Shown here: positions 47,751-55,930 of the stretch, in pieces | Numbering within the stretch: the stretch's first letter is position 1 | How the letters are laid out: every line of letters begins with the position of its first letter | Notes under the pieces: model-generated | Told to the model about the DNA's origin: nothing | Seen by the model: the letters and a program-made list of their open reading frames with translations, nothing else | Databases searched by the model: none | Position numbers and translations under genes: made by a program | Origin: Anaerobacterium chartisolvens | GTDB lineage: Bacteria > Bacillota > Clostridia > Acetivibrionales > DSM-27016 | DNA length: 64,000 nucleotides | Direction of reading: 5' to 3' | Assembly (NCBI RefSeq): GCF_003337415.1 | Contig: NZ_QPJT01000006.1 | Span: 151,066-215,065 of the forward strand

Positions 47751-49244
47751 ATGGGAAAATACATTTTATGTATTGATAACGGCTTAACAACAACCAAATC
47801 GGTAATTTTTACGACAGATGGTAAAGAAATAGCCTCCAGCCTTATAAATACAGTGGTTGAGAACTATGGTGCTTGTGCGGAAATTGATATGGAGCTGCAA
47901 TGGAAAAATACAGCTTATGTAATAAAAGAATCCATAAAAAAATCAAACATCAATCCTTCAGATATAGTTGGAGTTGGTAACAGTGGGCATGGCGCCGGCC
48001 TTTACTGCTTGGATAAAGTTAATAAGCCGGTAAGGAAAGCTGTATCTTCAATGGATGCAAGGGCAATTAAGCTTCTCGAGGAATGGGATATGGAGGGCAA
48101 AAGCTCTTACAAAAGCCTATTCCAAAATTTGTGGAGCGGTCAGGCTATCCCGATATTAACTTGGTTAAAAAGGAATGAACCGGACAGCTATAAAAAAATT
48201 GAAAAGATTTTTATGGTTAAAGACTGGATTATTTATAAATTGACAGGAAATGCAGGGATAGAATACACCGATGCCAGTAATTCCGGATTATTAAATCCCA
48301 TTACTAAAAATACTGATAAGGAAGTTCTAAAGCTATTTGGAATAGAAGAAATGTTTGACAAGCTTCCGCCCTTAAGAAAAACGACAGATATAGCAGGGTA
48401 TGTTACTAAGGAAGCTTCAATAGAAACAGGCTTAAATTTTGGGACGACTGTAACCGGAGGGGTTTATGACGTAATTGCATGTGCTCTTGGAAGCGGTGTT
48501 TTTGATGATGACAAATACAGCTTGATCGCAGGAACCTGGAATGTGAATACCGGAATCAGAGAAAAGCTTGTGTATAGTGCGCAAACGATGAAATGCTCGC
48601 TCTTTGTTGATATTGACAGATATATTTACGTTGAATCAAGCGCAACATCTGCGGTAAACCTTGAATGGTTTATTGACAATGTGCTGAAGGGGATTGGTTT
48701 ATTTGATATTTCAAACAGTCGTCTTTATAAAATAATTGATGAAAAAATAAGCCAAATCAATGCTGAGGAGTCAAATATTATTTATATGCCTTTTTTGTAT
48801 AAATCGCAGCTTTCAAAAAATATGGAGGGATCATTTTTTGGAATTAAGGCGGAACACAATGTGTTTAATATGTTAAGAGCTTTATTTGAAGGGGTCGCTT
48901 TTGCGCACTTAATGCATATAGAAAGCCTCAGAAACGCGGGAGTTGTCAGAAATAAAGCAGTACTTTCAGGAGGCGCTACTAATAGCCATGTTTGGTGTCA
49001 GATATTTTCAGATATTTTGAATATGGAGATAATTACAACTGAGGCATCACAGGTAGGAGCTTTGGGAACTGCAGTTTGTACTGCTATAGCAATAGGTGAA
49101 TACAATGATTTCAAGAAAGCAATAGGTATTATGGTAAAGGATAAGAATCATTATTATCCAGATGCAAAAAGAAATGAAGTTTATATGAGGAAGTATAAGG
49201 AATTTAGAAGAGTAATTGATATGTTTGACAAGGTTGGAGGCTGA
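47751..49244 (+). CDS. FGGY-family carbohydrate kinase
   Basis: 497-residue sugar kinase of the xylulokinase/erythritol kinase group: phosphate box CIDNGLTTTKSVIF, SMDARA, FMVKDWIIYKLTG, the adenosine box SGGATNSHVWCQIF and a hinge GALGTAVC. It would phosphorylate the ketose or polyol before aldolase cleavage. The substrate cannot be chosen from sequence. GGGGAGG upstream; in the BMC operon between the 99-residue protein and the third SDR. Confidence 0.87.
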   Translation: MGKYILCIDNGLTTTKSVIFTTDGKEIASSLINTVVENYGACAEIDMELQWKNTAYVIKESIKKSNINPSDIVGVGNSGHGAGLYCLDKVNKPVRKAVSSMDARAIKLLEEWDMEGKSSYKSLFQNLWSGQAIPILTWLKRNEPDSYKKIEKIFMVKDWIIYKLTGNAGIEYTDASNSGLLNPITKNTDKEVLKLFGIEEMFDKLPPLRKTTDIAGYVTKEASIETGLNFGTTVTGGVYDVIACALGSGVFDDDKYSLIAGTWNVNTGIREKLVYSAQTMKCSLFVDIDRYIYVESSATSAVNLEWFIDNVLKGIGLFDISNSRLYKIIDEKISQINAEESNIIYMPFLYKSQLSKNMEGSFFGIKAEHNVFNMLRALFEGVAFAHLMHIESLRNAGVVRNKAVLSGGATNSHVWCQIFSDILNMEIITTEASQVGALGTAVCTAIAIGEYNDFKKAIGIMVKDKNHYYPDAKRNEVYMRKYKEFRRVIDMFDKVGG

Positions 49245-49307
49245 GGGTACTCTTTAGGGATTGTTTTTCTTCCGGTATATGTCAAAATAAGAGAAGGGGG
49301 AAAGGCT

Positions 49308-50069
49308 ATGGATCTTAATTTGAAGGGCAAGGTAGCAATTGTAACGGGCGGGGGAAGCGGTTTAGGAGCTTCAATAAGCGAAGTCCTGGCATTGGAGGGA
49401 GCCAATGTGGTAGTAAATTATTTTGTTGACGAGGCAAATGTTTTTAAGTTTGTTGATCAGCTTAATGAAAAATATGATACACGGGCGATACCTTTATATG
49501 GAGATATTACCAAGGCAAGCGATATAGAAAATGTCATTGCAAGGACGGTTGATATTTACGGCAAAGTAGACATTCTTGTAAATAATGCCGGGGTATGGCC
49601 AACAGCTTTCGTTGAAAGCATGGCTGATGAAGAATGGGAAAAAACAATAAAAATAAACCTTACCGGGCCATTTATGTTTAGTAAACGGGTTGTACAGAAC
49701 CTGATAGGAAGAAAGAGCAAGGGAAAAATTATAAACATTGTTTCACAGGCTGCCTTTCATGGTTCAACCAGTGGTCACGCCCATTATGCAGCGGCAAAAG
49801 GAGGAGTTGTAACCTTTACGGTTTCACTTGCCAGAGAAGTCGCCAAATATGGAATAAATGTAACAGCAGTAGCGCCGGGGATGATGAGAACGCCAATGAA
49901 TAAAAAAGAGCTTGCGGAAAATGAAGCTAAATACATAGAAAGAATACCGTTAGGCAGGATTTCAGATCCTGTGGAGGTTGCATACACAGTTGCCTTTCTG
50001 GCATCAGATAAGGCTGATTATATAACTGGCGCAACTATTGACGTTACAGGTGGGATGCTGATGAGATAA
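49308..50069 (+). CDS. SDR-family oxidoreductase (BMC locus, third)
   Basis: 253-residue classical SDR: TGGGSGLGASI, NNAGVWP, Ser in NIVSQAAF, Tyr-Lys in HYAAAKG, C-terminus ITGATIDVTGG. Very similar in sequence pattern to the first SDR (36750), including GINVTAVAPGMM, so the two are paralogues. GAAGGGGG upstream. Confidence 0.9.
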   Translation: MDLNLKGKVAIVTGGGSGLGASISEVLALEGANVVVNYFVDEANVFKFVDQLNEKYDTRAIPLYGDITKASDIENVIARTVDIYGKVDILVNNAGVWPTAFVESMADEEWEKTIKINLTGPFMFSKRVVQNLIGRKSKGKIINIVSQAAFHGSTSGHAHYAAAKGGVVTFTVSLAREVAKYGINVTAVAPGMMRTPMNKKELAENEAKYIERIPLGRISDPVEVAYTVAFLASDKADYITGATIDVTGGMLMR

Positions 50070-50127
50070 GAGCTTTGGTGATTTCTGGGGGTTTCAAAAA
50101 ATATAAAAAAAAGGAGAATGTATTATT

Positions 50128-51309
50128 ATGATTAACAATTTTCTCTATTTCGTTCCTGTGAAAATAGTTTTTGGAGCAGGCAAATTGAATGAAGCGGGCG
50201 GGTACGTAAAGCAATACGGCAAAAAGGCATTAATAGTTACAACAGGCCCTTTTTTCAAGGACAGTGGTTTGGTTGGAAGAATTCAAAAGATATTAGCTGA
50301 AAGCGGCGTTGAATCGGAGTTATTCCACGAGGTAAGCCCAAATCCTTTTTCAACGCAAGTAGATGCAGGTGCGGAGTTTGGTAAAAAAACCGGCTGTGAT
50401 GTTATTATAGGTTTAGGAGGAGGCAGTGCAATTGATGCTGCCAAAGGGATTGCTGTTGCAATGGGGCATAATGCACCGATATGGAATTATTGCCCAAGCG
50501 GAGACCCCGATGATTTGACCGCAACAGAAAAAACGCTTCCCATTATTGCAATTACAACTACATCGGGTACAGGAAGCCATGCAACACCGTATGCCGTTAT
50601 AACAAATCCCGTTACAAAGGAAAAGCCGGGACTTGGAAGCGATTATACATATGCAAAGGTGGCAATTGTAGATCCTGAGCTCATGCTATCCGTACCTAAG
50701 AAGATTACTGCTGCAACAGGGTTTGATGTCCTTGCCCATTCTATTGAGGCTTATACCAGCAATAGTGCTACTCCTATTACAGATAAAATGGCGGAGGAAG
50801 CTATAAGAATAGTTGGAAAGTATTTAAGAAGGGCTGTTGAAAACGGTGCTGATATAGAAGCAAGAACTGCATTGGCTTATGCAGATACCTTGGCAGGCTT
50901 TTCAATCGCAACGGCGGTTATAACCTTATGTCATTCGATTTCCCATGCGGTAGGTGGGGTATGTGAGACTGTCCACGGAGAAAGCCTTGCAGCAATGACG
51001 CCTCATACTATGCGATTCAGTATGGATTCCAGACCTGAAAAATATAAAAATATCGGCATGTTCCTCCGGGATGAAGGGTGCTGTGAAGAATATGACGGAT
51101 GCTGCACATGCGAGAGCAGTGTACAGGAAGTTGAAAAGCTAATCAATGATATAGGCATGAATATTCCGCTTAGCAAACAAGGAGTCAAGGAATCGGATTT
51201 TGATGAGATTGCGTCCGGAACAACGAAGTATATGGGTGGAGGGCTGGATCTTGATCCAAAAAGAGCAAGTAAGGAAGACATTATTGAGATACTGAAAAAA
51301 TCCTTTTAG
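50128..51309 (+). CDS. Iron-containing alcohol dehydrogenase
   Basis: 393-residue group III alcohol dehydrogenase: GLGGGSAIDAAKG cofactor region, TTSGTGSHATPYAVI, and iron ligands in the AHSIEAY and CHSISHAVGG ... VHGE helices. As with PduQ in other BMCs it would reduce aldehyde to alcohol and regenerate NAD+ inside the shell for the aldehyde dehydrogenase. A Cys-rich insertion (CCEEYDGCCTCE) near residue 320 is odd and could bind metal. Last gene before a strong terminator. Confidence 0.9.
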   Translation: MINNFLYFVPVKIVFGAGKLNEAGGYVKQYGKKALIVTTGPFFKDSGLVGRIQKILAESGVESELFHEVSPNPFSTQVDAGAEFGKKTGCDVIIGLGGGSAIDAAKGIAVAMGHNAPIWNYCPSGDPDDLTATEKTLPIIAITTTSGTGSHATPYAVITNPVTKEKPGLGSDYTYAKVAIVDPELMLSVPKKITAATGFDVLAHSIEAYTSNSATPITDKMAEEAIRIVGKYLRRAVENGADIEARTALAYADTLAGFSIATAVITLCHSISHAVGGVCETVHGESLAAMTPHTMRFSMDSRPEKYKNIGMFLRDEGCCEEYDGCCTCESSVQEVEKLINDIGMNIPLSKQGVKESDFDEIASGTTKYMGGGLDLDPKRASKEDIIEILKKSF

Positions 51310-51341
51310 TCAAGTTTAAAAGGATACTTAAAAGTTAAATC

Positions 51342-51388
51342 ATTCGGATGTTTTTATTCTTAGTGGATATTGATATCCGAATTTTTTT
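51342..51388 (+). terminator. Terminator of the BMC operon
   Basis: ATTCGGAT pairs with ATCCGAAT across a 25-nt loop with a further GATAT/ATATC match, followed by seven T. Marks the end of the main BMC transcript. Confidence 0.85.
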
Positions 51389-51394
51389 AACGTA

Positions 51395-51546
51395 TATATA
51401 GGATGCGATAAAGATTTTACAATCATAGAGGATACAAATGCCTACAGAAATTTTTAATAGCAACGAAAAAGTGCCTTGCGGGTCAAATAAAAATTTCTTC
51501 CGGCAAGTTATATCCTCTATGTAAAATCTTTATCGCCACATATATA
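51395..51546. repeat. BMC-locus palindromic element, copy 3 (shortened)
   Basis: 152 nt. Almost identical to copy 1 in both outer arms but missing the inner 55 nt or so; the join (GCGGG-TCAAAT) lies at a GGG present on both sides of the deletion in copy 1. Lies between the BMC terminator and the regulator operon. Confidence 0.9.
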
Positions 51547-51601
51547 GGAATCTATAGCTTTTGTATTTTGTGCCTTGAGTACATTGAAAGGAATGATATT
51601 T

Positions 51602-52102
51602 ATGATAAAAAAGCAGATAAATGAGCTGTGCATGGAGAATTTTTCAAAATATGGTACATACTCCGATATGCTTAATCCAAATGGGGTTAAATTCGGGGAA
51701 GAACCGGTTGAGTTTTATAGGGATATGATTAAGCTGCCGCTTGGAAATAGTAATTTAGCTTCCTTTTCCTTATGCCGGCTTTTAAAGAGGCCGTTGATTA
51801 TTGATGCCTCTGAATACCACAATTACTCGGGAGAAATGATAGTACCGCTGGATGGGGATATTCTTATGCATGTCGGTCCGGCTACCTCAAAGGCAGAGGT
51901 GCCGGTTGAGGACATAGAAATCTTTCGTATACCAAAGGGCGTAGTCGTATGTATTAATCCTGGGGTATGGCACTACTCAGCCTTCGTATACAGGTGTAAA
52001 ACCGTAAATATTCTGGTGGCACTTCCTGAAAGGACGTACATGAATGATTGTTATGTGGTAGAAATACCTGTGGAAAAGCAAATTGAAATCGTTGATAAAT
52101 AA
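51602..52102 (+). CDS. Cupin-like protein resembling ureidoglycolate lyase
   Basis: 166 residues in the AllA-like cupin superfamily: FREFYRDM-like start (GEEPVEFYRDMI), EYHNYSGEMIVPLDGDILMHVG and the late box IPKGVVVCINPGVWHYSAF. True ureidoglycolate lyases are similar in size, but there is no purine catabolism here. In this context it may be a sugar or sugar-acid binding/isomerase cupin. Start ATG 51602 (GAAAGGAATG upstream). Leads the small regulator operon. Confidence 0.7.
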   Translation: MIKKQINELCMENFSKYGTYSDMLNPNGVKFGEEPVEFYRDMIKLPLGNSNLASFSLCRLLKRPLIIDASEYHNYSGEMIVPLDGDILMHVGPATSKAEVPVEDIEIFRIPKGVVVCINPGVWHYSAFVYRCKTVNILVALPERTYMNDCYVVEIPVEKQIEIVDK

Positions 52103-52150
52103 GGGTGCTTTGCAACGTGTTGTTAAAATATCTCTGGATAAAGGTGATTT

Positions 52151-52609
52151 ATGAAACTAAGAAGATTTGATGAGGTGACTCAGATGTTTGTAGTTAATGC
52201 AGCCCAAATGGCATACTTGGAGAATGCTCCCAAAACCCAAATGATGCTTCAGATGTTCTGTGAACTTTTAAGGTATTTTTACAAGGGTGATACACAAGTT
52301 TTGCTTTCAAAGGAATTAGAGGCTTTACGCAATTATATTGACATACAAAAAATTCGCTATGGAAACAGGTTTGACATTACTTATCTTAATTGCAGTGGGT
52401 TTGAAGACATAAACATCAATCACTTGAGTGTCATAGATTTTGTTGATCATATATTGAATAACGCCCTTGTGCAGTATGAAGGAATCATTGCTCTTACGGT
52501 TGAAATTAAAGATACTAATGGAATATTTCTCAGGGTTATATTAAAAAAGGACATGAAAAAGGAAGAGTTTTCAAGGCCTTTAGCAGAAATGGGGGATGTC
52601 AATGTATAA
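52151..52609 (+). CDS. Truncated YesM-type kinase fragment lacking His and ATP-binding boxes
   Basis: 152 residues matching the middle of a LytS/YesM kinase: LLRYFYKGDTQVLLSKELEALRNYIDIQKIRYGNRF is the conserved block after the phosphoacceptor helix, then an N-box-like VDHILNNALVQYEG. The INPHFLYN phosphoacceptor motif, the transmembrane sensor part and the G-boxes are absent. The frame is intact with GGTGATTT upstream of the ATG, and it overlaps the response regulator start, so it is expressed and translationally coupled. It is either a decayed kinase or a deliberately inactive binding partner for the regulator. Confidence 0.7.
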   Translation: MKLRRFDEVTQMFVVNAAQMAYLENAPKTQMMLQMFCELLRYFYKGDTQVLLSKELEALRNYIDIQKIRYGNRFDITYLNCSGFEDININHLSVIDFVDHILNNALVQYEGIIALTVEIKDTNGIFLRVILKKDMKKEEFSRPLAEMGDVNV

Positions 52610-54215
52610 GCTTATGATTGTAGATGATGAATCCCTGTCAAGATATGTTTTGCGAGCATTGATAACGAAGAAATTCAGTAATATTGAAATTGTCGGTGAG
52701 GCTGAAAATGGCAGGCAGGCTATAGAATTAAATCACAAGCTTCAACCTGATTTAATTATAATGGATATAAAAATGCCTGGTATTAACGGCATTGATGCTT
52801 CGATGGAAATCCTCAGGGAATATTTCAATTCATGTATACTGATTTTGACGGCATATAATAATTTTGAATATGTAAAGCAAGCTTTGGATATTGGAGTAAA
52901 GGGATATATTTTAAAACCCGTAAACGAGCTGGAGGTGGTTGAAAAAATAAACAAGGTCTTAGGTCAGATTGATGAGAAATTGAACAATTGTGACTTCAAG
53001 GAATTGATTGACGCAAAGCTCAGAGCGATTAAGCCGTACATGGAGAACGAGCTTGTGGCTGCTTTTATCAATGGCAATTGTGATGTTGGAAAGGTGGAAA
53101 ATTATATAGCATTTCTTCAGGAGGAAATAAAGGCGGGTTATTTTATGCTGATATCCCCGGGCCGGACAAACTCCCGGGAAATCAATGAGTGTATAAGGAG
53201 TAGAATTATTAAGGAAAAAACAGCGGCAATTGTTACACGCAATCTTCCTTTATATAAGAAGTGTTTTTTCGGCAAGCCTCAGGGGAATTCTATTGTTGTA
53301 TTTATTCCTGTTAATGAAAATTTCGAGCACAAAGAGGTTGTGAATGAAGCGGTTATAATTGCTCAGGATATTTTAAGAAAGCTAAAGGTTGCTGGAGATG
53401 TTAATGCCTCAATAGGAATCGGCAATGCGTACACAGACATTAAAAATTTCAGTAAATCATACAATGAAGCCGGTTTTGCACTTAGAAAATCATCTGATCA
53501 GAACAGTGTAATTCATTTTTCCTCACTTTGTATTGAGATGAATTCAGGGACGTTTCATGAGTATCCATTAGACTTGGAAAATAAGCTTATTGATGAAATA
53601 AAAGCGGGAAACATAGAGAATGCTAAAAGCTTTGCTGATGAAATCATAACTGAATTAATAGCAAATATTGATAATATGGATATTTTAAAAGGTTATGCCG
53701 AAGAGCTCATATTTATTTTAAAAAGAAATGTGTTTAAAATGGGAATACATATGGACAAGTCTTTAAGTATGGGGATGCTGCTAGAACTGGTTGAGTTAAC
53801 TTCAGCAGATGAAATAGAGGTGTGGTGTAAGAAGAATGTTGATTATATCATAGAGCAGGTCGAGAAATGCCCTGGTAGGAATTCGGAAATGATCAGTAAG
53901 GTTTTCGAATACATAAATAGAAATTTCAACAAGGACATAACGCTGGAGTCTGTTGCCAATGAAGTAGGATTAAGCTCACAATACCTTAGCAAGATATTTA
54001 AAGAAAAGTGCGGAACCAATTTTATAGACTATATAACCACGAAACGTTTGGAGTTTGCAGAAACCCTATTAAAAAAGGGTGATTTGAATATAAAGCAAGT
54101 GAGTAAAATGTCCGGATATGAAGATTCAAACTATTTTTGCAGAATATTTAAAAAGAATACGGGTTTAAGCCCCAGACAATTCAGGGCAAATGTAATATTA
54201 CATAATCTTCAATAA
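52602..54215 (+). CDS. YesN-type response regulator with AraC DNA-binding domain
   Basis: 537 residues: receiver domain (residues 1-120) with Asp8/Asp9, phosphoacceptor Asp55 (LIIMDIKMPG), Thr83 and Lys105 (YILKPV); a long central domain; and two helix-turn-helix motifs of AraC type at the C-terminus (DITLESVANEVGLSSQYLSKIFKE; KQVSKMSGYEDSNYFCRIFKK; GLSPRQFR). Cognate regulator for the kinase at 33869. Probable targets are the BMC and ABC operons, whose upstream regions share AAACTT repeats. Start at 52602 (GGGGGATG upstream) or 52596. Confidence 0.92.
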   Translation: MYKLMIVDDESLSRYVLRALITKKFSNIEIVGEAENGRQAIELNHKLQPDLIIMDIKMPGINGIDASMEILREYFNSCILILTAYNNFEYVKQALDIGVKGYILKPVNELEVVEKINKVLGQIDEKLNNCDFKELIDAKLRAIKPYMENELVAAFINGNCDVGKVENYIAFLQEEIKAGYFMLISPGRTNSREINECIRSRIIKEKTAAIVTRNLPLYKKCFFGKPQGNSIVVFIPVNENFEHKEVVNEAVIIAQDILRKLKVAGDVNASIGIGNAYTDIKNFSKSYNEAGFALRKSSDQNSVIHFSSLCIEMNSGTFHEYPLDLENKLIDEIKAGNIENAKSFADEIITELIANIDNMDILKGYAEELIFILKRNVFKMGIHMDKSLSMGMLLELVELTSADEIEVWCKKNVDYIIEQVEKCPGRNSEMISKVFEYINRNFNKDITLESVANEVGLSSQYLSKIFKEKCGTNFIDYITTKRLEFAETLLKKGDLNIKQVSKMSGYEDSNYFCRIFKKNTGLSPRQFRANVILHNLQ

Positions 54216-54271
54216 TAATCATAGTACTATTTTAATTTCATATAATTTTCTTAATACAGAGAAATTTATCT

Positions 54272-54306
54272 ACTAAACTTATCTTATGGACACTTAAAAA
54301 CTTCAT
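54272..54306 (+). promoter_or_regulatory. Putative regulator sites upstream of the ABC importer
   Basis: ACTAAACTTA (54272-54281) and TTAAAAACTTCAT (54294-54306), starts 22 bp apart, in the AT-rich gap 54216-54392. The whole gap aligns loosely with 36505-36610 upstream of the BMC operon (TTTTAATTT, TTAATACA, TATTAAAA are also shared). Confidence 0.5.
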
Positions 54307-54392
54307 GTCTATATTAAAAAGGTTCAGAAATCTTAGATGTATTCATGTTGTATCATTTAAATATAGAAACTACACATGAAGAGGTGAATACA

Positions 54393-55904
54393 TTGGAACA
54401 GAAAACTATTTTAAGTGTAAAAGGCATCAATAAAAGCTATCCCGGTACAAAAGCTTTGACAGATGTGCATTTTGACTTAAGGCAAGGAGAGGTTCACGCT
54501 CTGATAGGTGAAAATGGGGCCGGCAAATCTACACTTATGAATATCGTTGGAGGGGTAATTAAGCCCGACAGCGGACAAATTATGTTAAATTGCAAGGAAG
54601 TCAAATTCCATTCACCAAAAGATGCTCAGGATGCGGGTATTGGTTTTGTTCATCAGGAAATAGCGCTTTGTCCTCATATGACTGTTGCAGAAAATATTTA
54701 TATGGGAAGGATTAAAGGAAATATATTAAGTATGCTGGACTTTTCAGAGCTCAATAGAAAAGCCGGTGAAATCCTTAGCCTGTTCAAAACCGGCATTACT
54801 CCACAGACTATAGTTAGAAAGCTAACCGTAGCAGACCAGCAGGTGGTAGAAATTGTAAAGGCGTTATCGCTTGATTGTAAAATACTTGTTCTGGATGAGC
54901 CTACCTCTTCATTGACCGAAAGCGAAACCGAGGCATTATTTGTAACCATCGCGAATTTAAAGGCCAGAGGTATAAGCATACTTTATATAAGCCACAAGAT
55001 GTCAGAAATATTTAGAATTTGTGACAGTATAACAATTCTTAGAGATGGTCATTTTATAGATTCATTAAAGGTAAAAGAAATAAGTCCTGAAATTGTAATC
55101 AGTAAAATGGTCGGACGAAACATAACAAACTTATATCCTCCAAAGAGTACCAAAGTAACAGAAAAGATCATAGAGGTCAGGAATCTTACCAGAAAAGGCG
55201 TTTTTAATAATATTAGTTTTGAAATTTCTAAAGGTGAAATATTAGGAATAGCCGGTTTAGTAGGCTCTAAGAGAACCGAAGTAGCAAGAGCGGTGTGTGG
55301 GATTGACCAGGTTGATTCGGGTGAAGTTCACTTTGAAGGGGAAAAGGTACACTTTAAAAGCTATAGGGATGCAATCAAAAGAGGCATTGCTTACCTTACA
55401 GAAGATAGAAAAATAGAAGGGCTGTTTCTTAATTTAAGTATCAAAAAAAATATTACGGCCTCTTGTCTGGAAAAAGTTTCAAAATTCAAGATAATCAATG
55501 CCGGTGCAGAGAAGAATTGGGCAAATTCCTTTTCCGAAAAGCTTAGAATAAAGTTATACAATGTAAATCAGAAAGCCAGCAGCTTAAGCGGAGGAAATCA
55601 GCAAAAGATAGTTATAGCAAAATGGCTTTCAATAAATCCAAAGCTGATATTCATGGACGAGCCGACCAGAGGTATTGACGTAGGTGCAAAATCTGAAATA
55701 CATGACATGTTAAGAAAGCTCTCAGATGAAGGAATCGGTATAGTAATAATATCATCCGAGCTTCCGGAAATCATTGGAATGTGCGATCGGGTTATAGTAA
55801 TGTCTGAGGGCAGGATAACAGGGGTTTTGGATGCTAAGGACCTATCGGAAGAACACATAATGACATATGCAGCCTCTTCACAGGAGCACGGCTTTGCAGG
55901 TTAA
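54393..55904 (+). CDS. Ribose-type ABC importer ATPase (RbsA-like)
   Basis: 503 residues with two ABC domains fused in one chain, as in RbsA/XylG/MglA. First domain: Walker A GENGAGKST, Walker B ILVLDEPTSS. Second domain: degenerate Walker A (GLVGSKRTE), signature LSGGNQQK, Walker B LIFMDEPTRG. Energises sugar uptake. I start at TTG 54393 behind GAAGAGGTG; an ATG at 54345 is in frame but lacks a site. The permease and binding protein follow. Confidence 0.92.
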   Translation: MEQKTILSVKGINKSYPGTKALTDVHFDLRQGEVHALIGENGAGKSTLMNIVGGVIKPDSGQIMLNCKEVKFHSPKDAQDAGIGFVHQEIALCPHMTVAENIYMGRIKGNILSMLDFSELNRKAGEILSLFKTGITPQTIVRKLTVADQQVVEIVKALSLDCKILVLDEPTSSLTESETEALFVTIANLKARGISILYISHKMSEIFRICDSITILRDGHFIDSLKVKEISPEIVISKMVGRNITNLYPPKSTKVTEKIIEVRNLTRKGVFNNISFEISKGEILGIAGLVGSKRTEVARAVCGIDQVDSGEVHFEGEKVHFKSYRDAIKRGIAYLTEDRKIEGLFLNLSIKKNITASCLEKVSKFKIINAGAEKNWANSFSEKLRIKLYNVNQKASSLSGGNQQKIVIAKWLSINPKLIFMDEPTRGIDVGAKSEIHDMLRKLSDEGIGIVIISSELPEIIGMCDRVIVMSEGRITGVLDAKDLSEEHIMTYAASSQEHGFAG

Positions 55905-55930
55905 TAAAAATATTTAAAGGGAGAGGGAAA

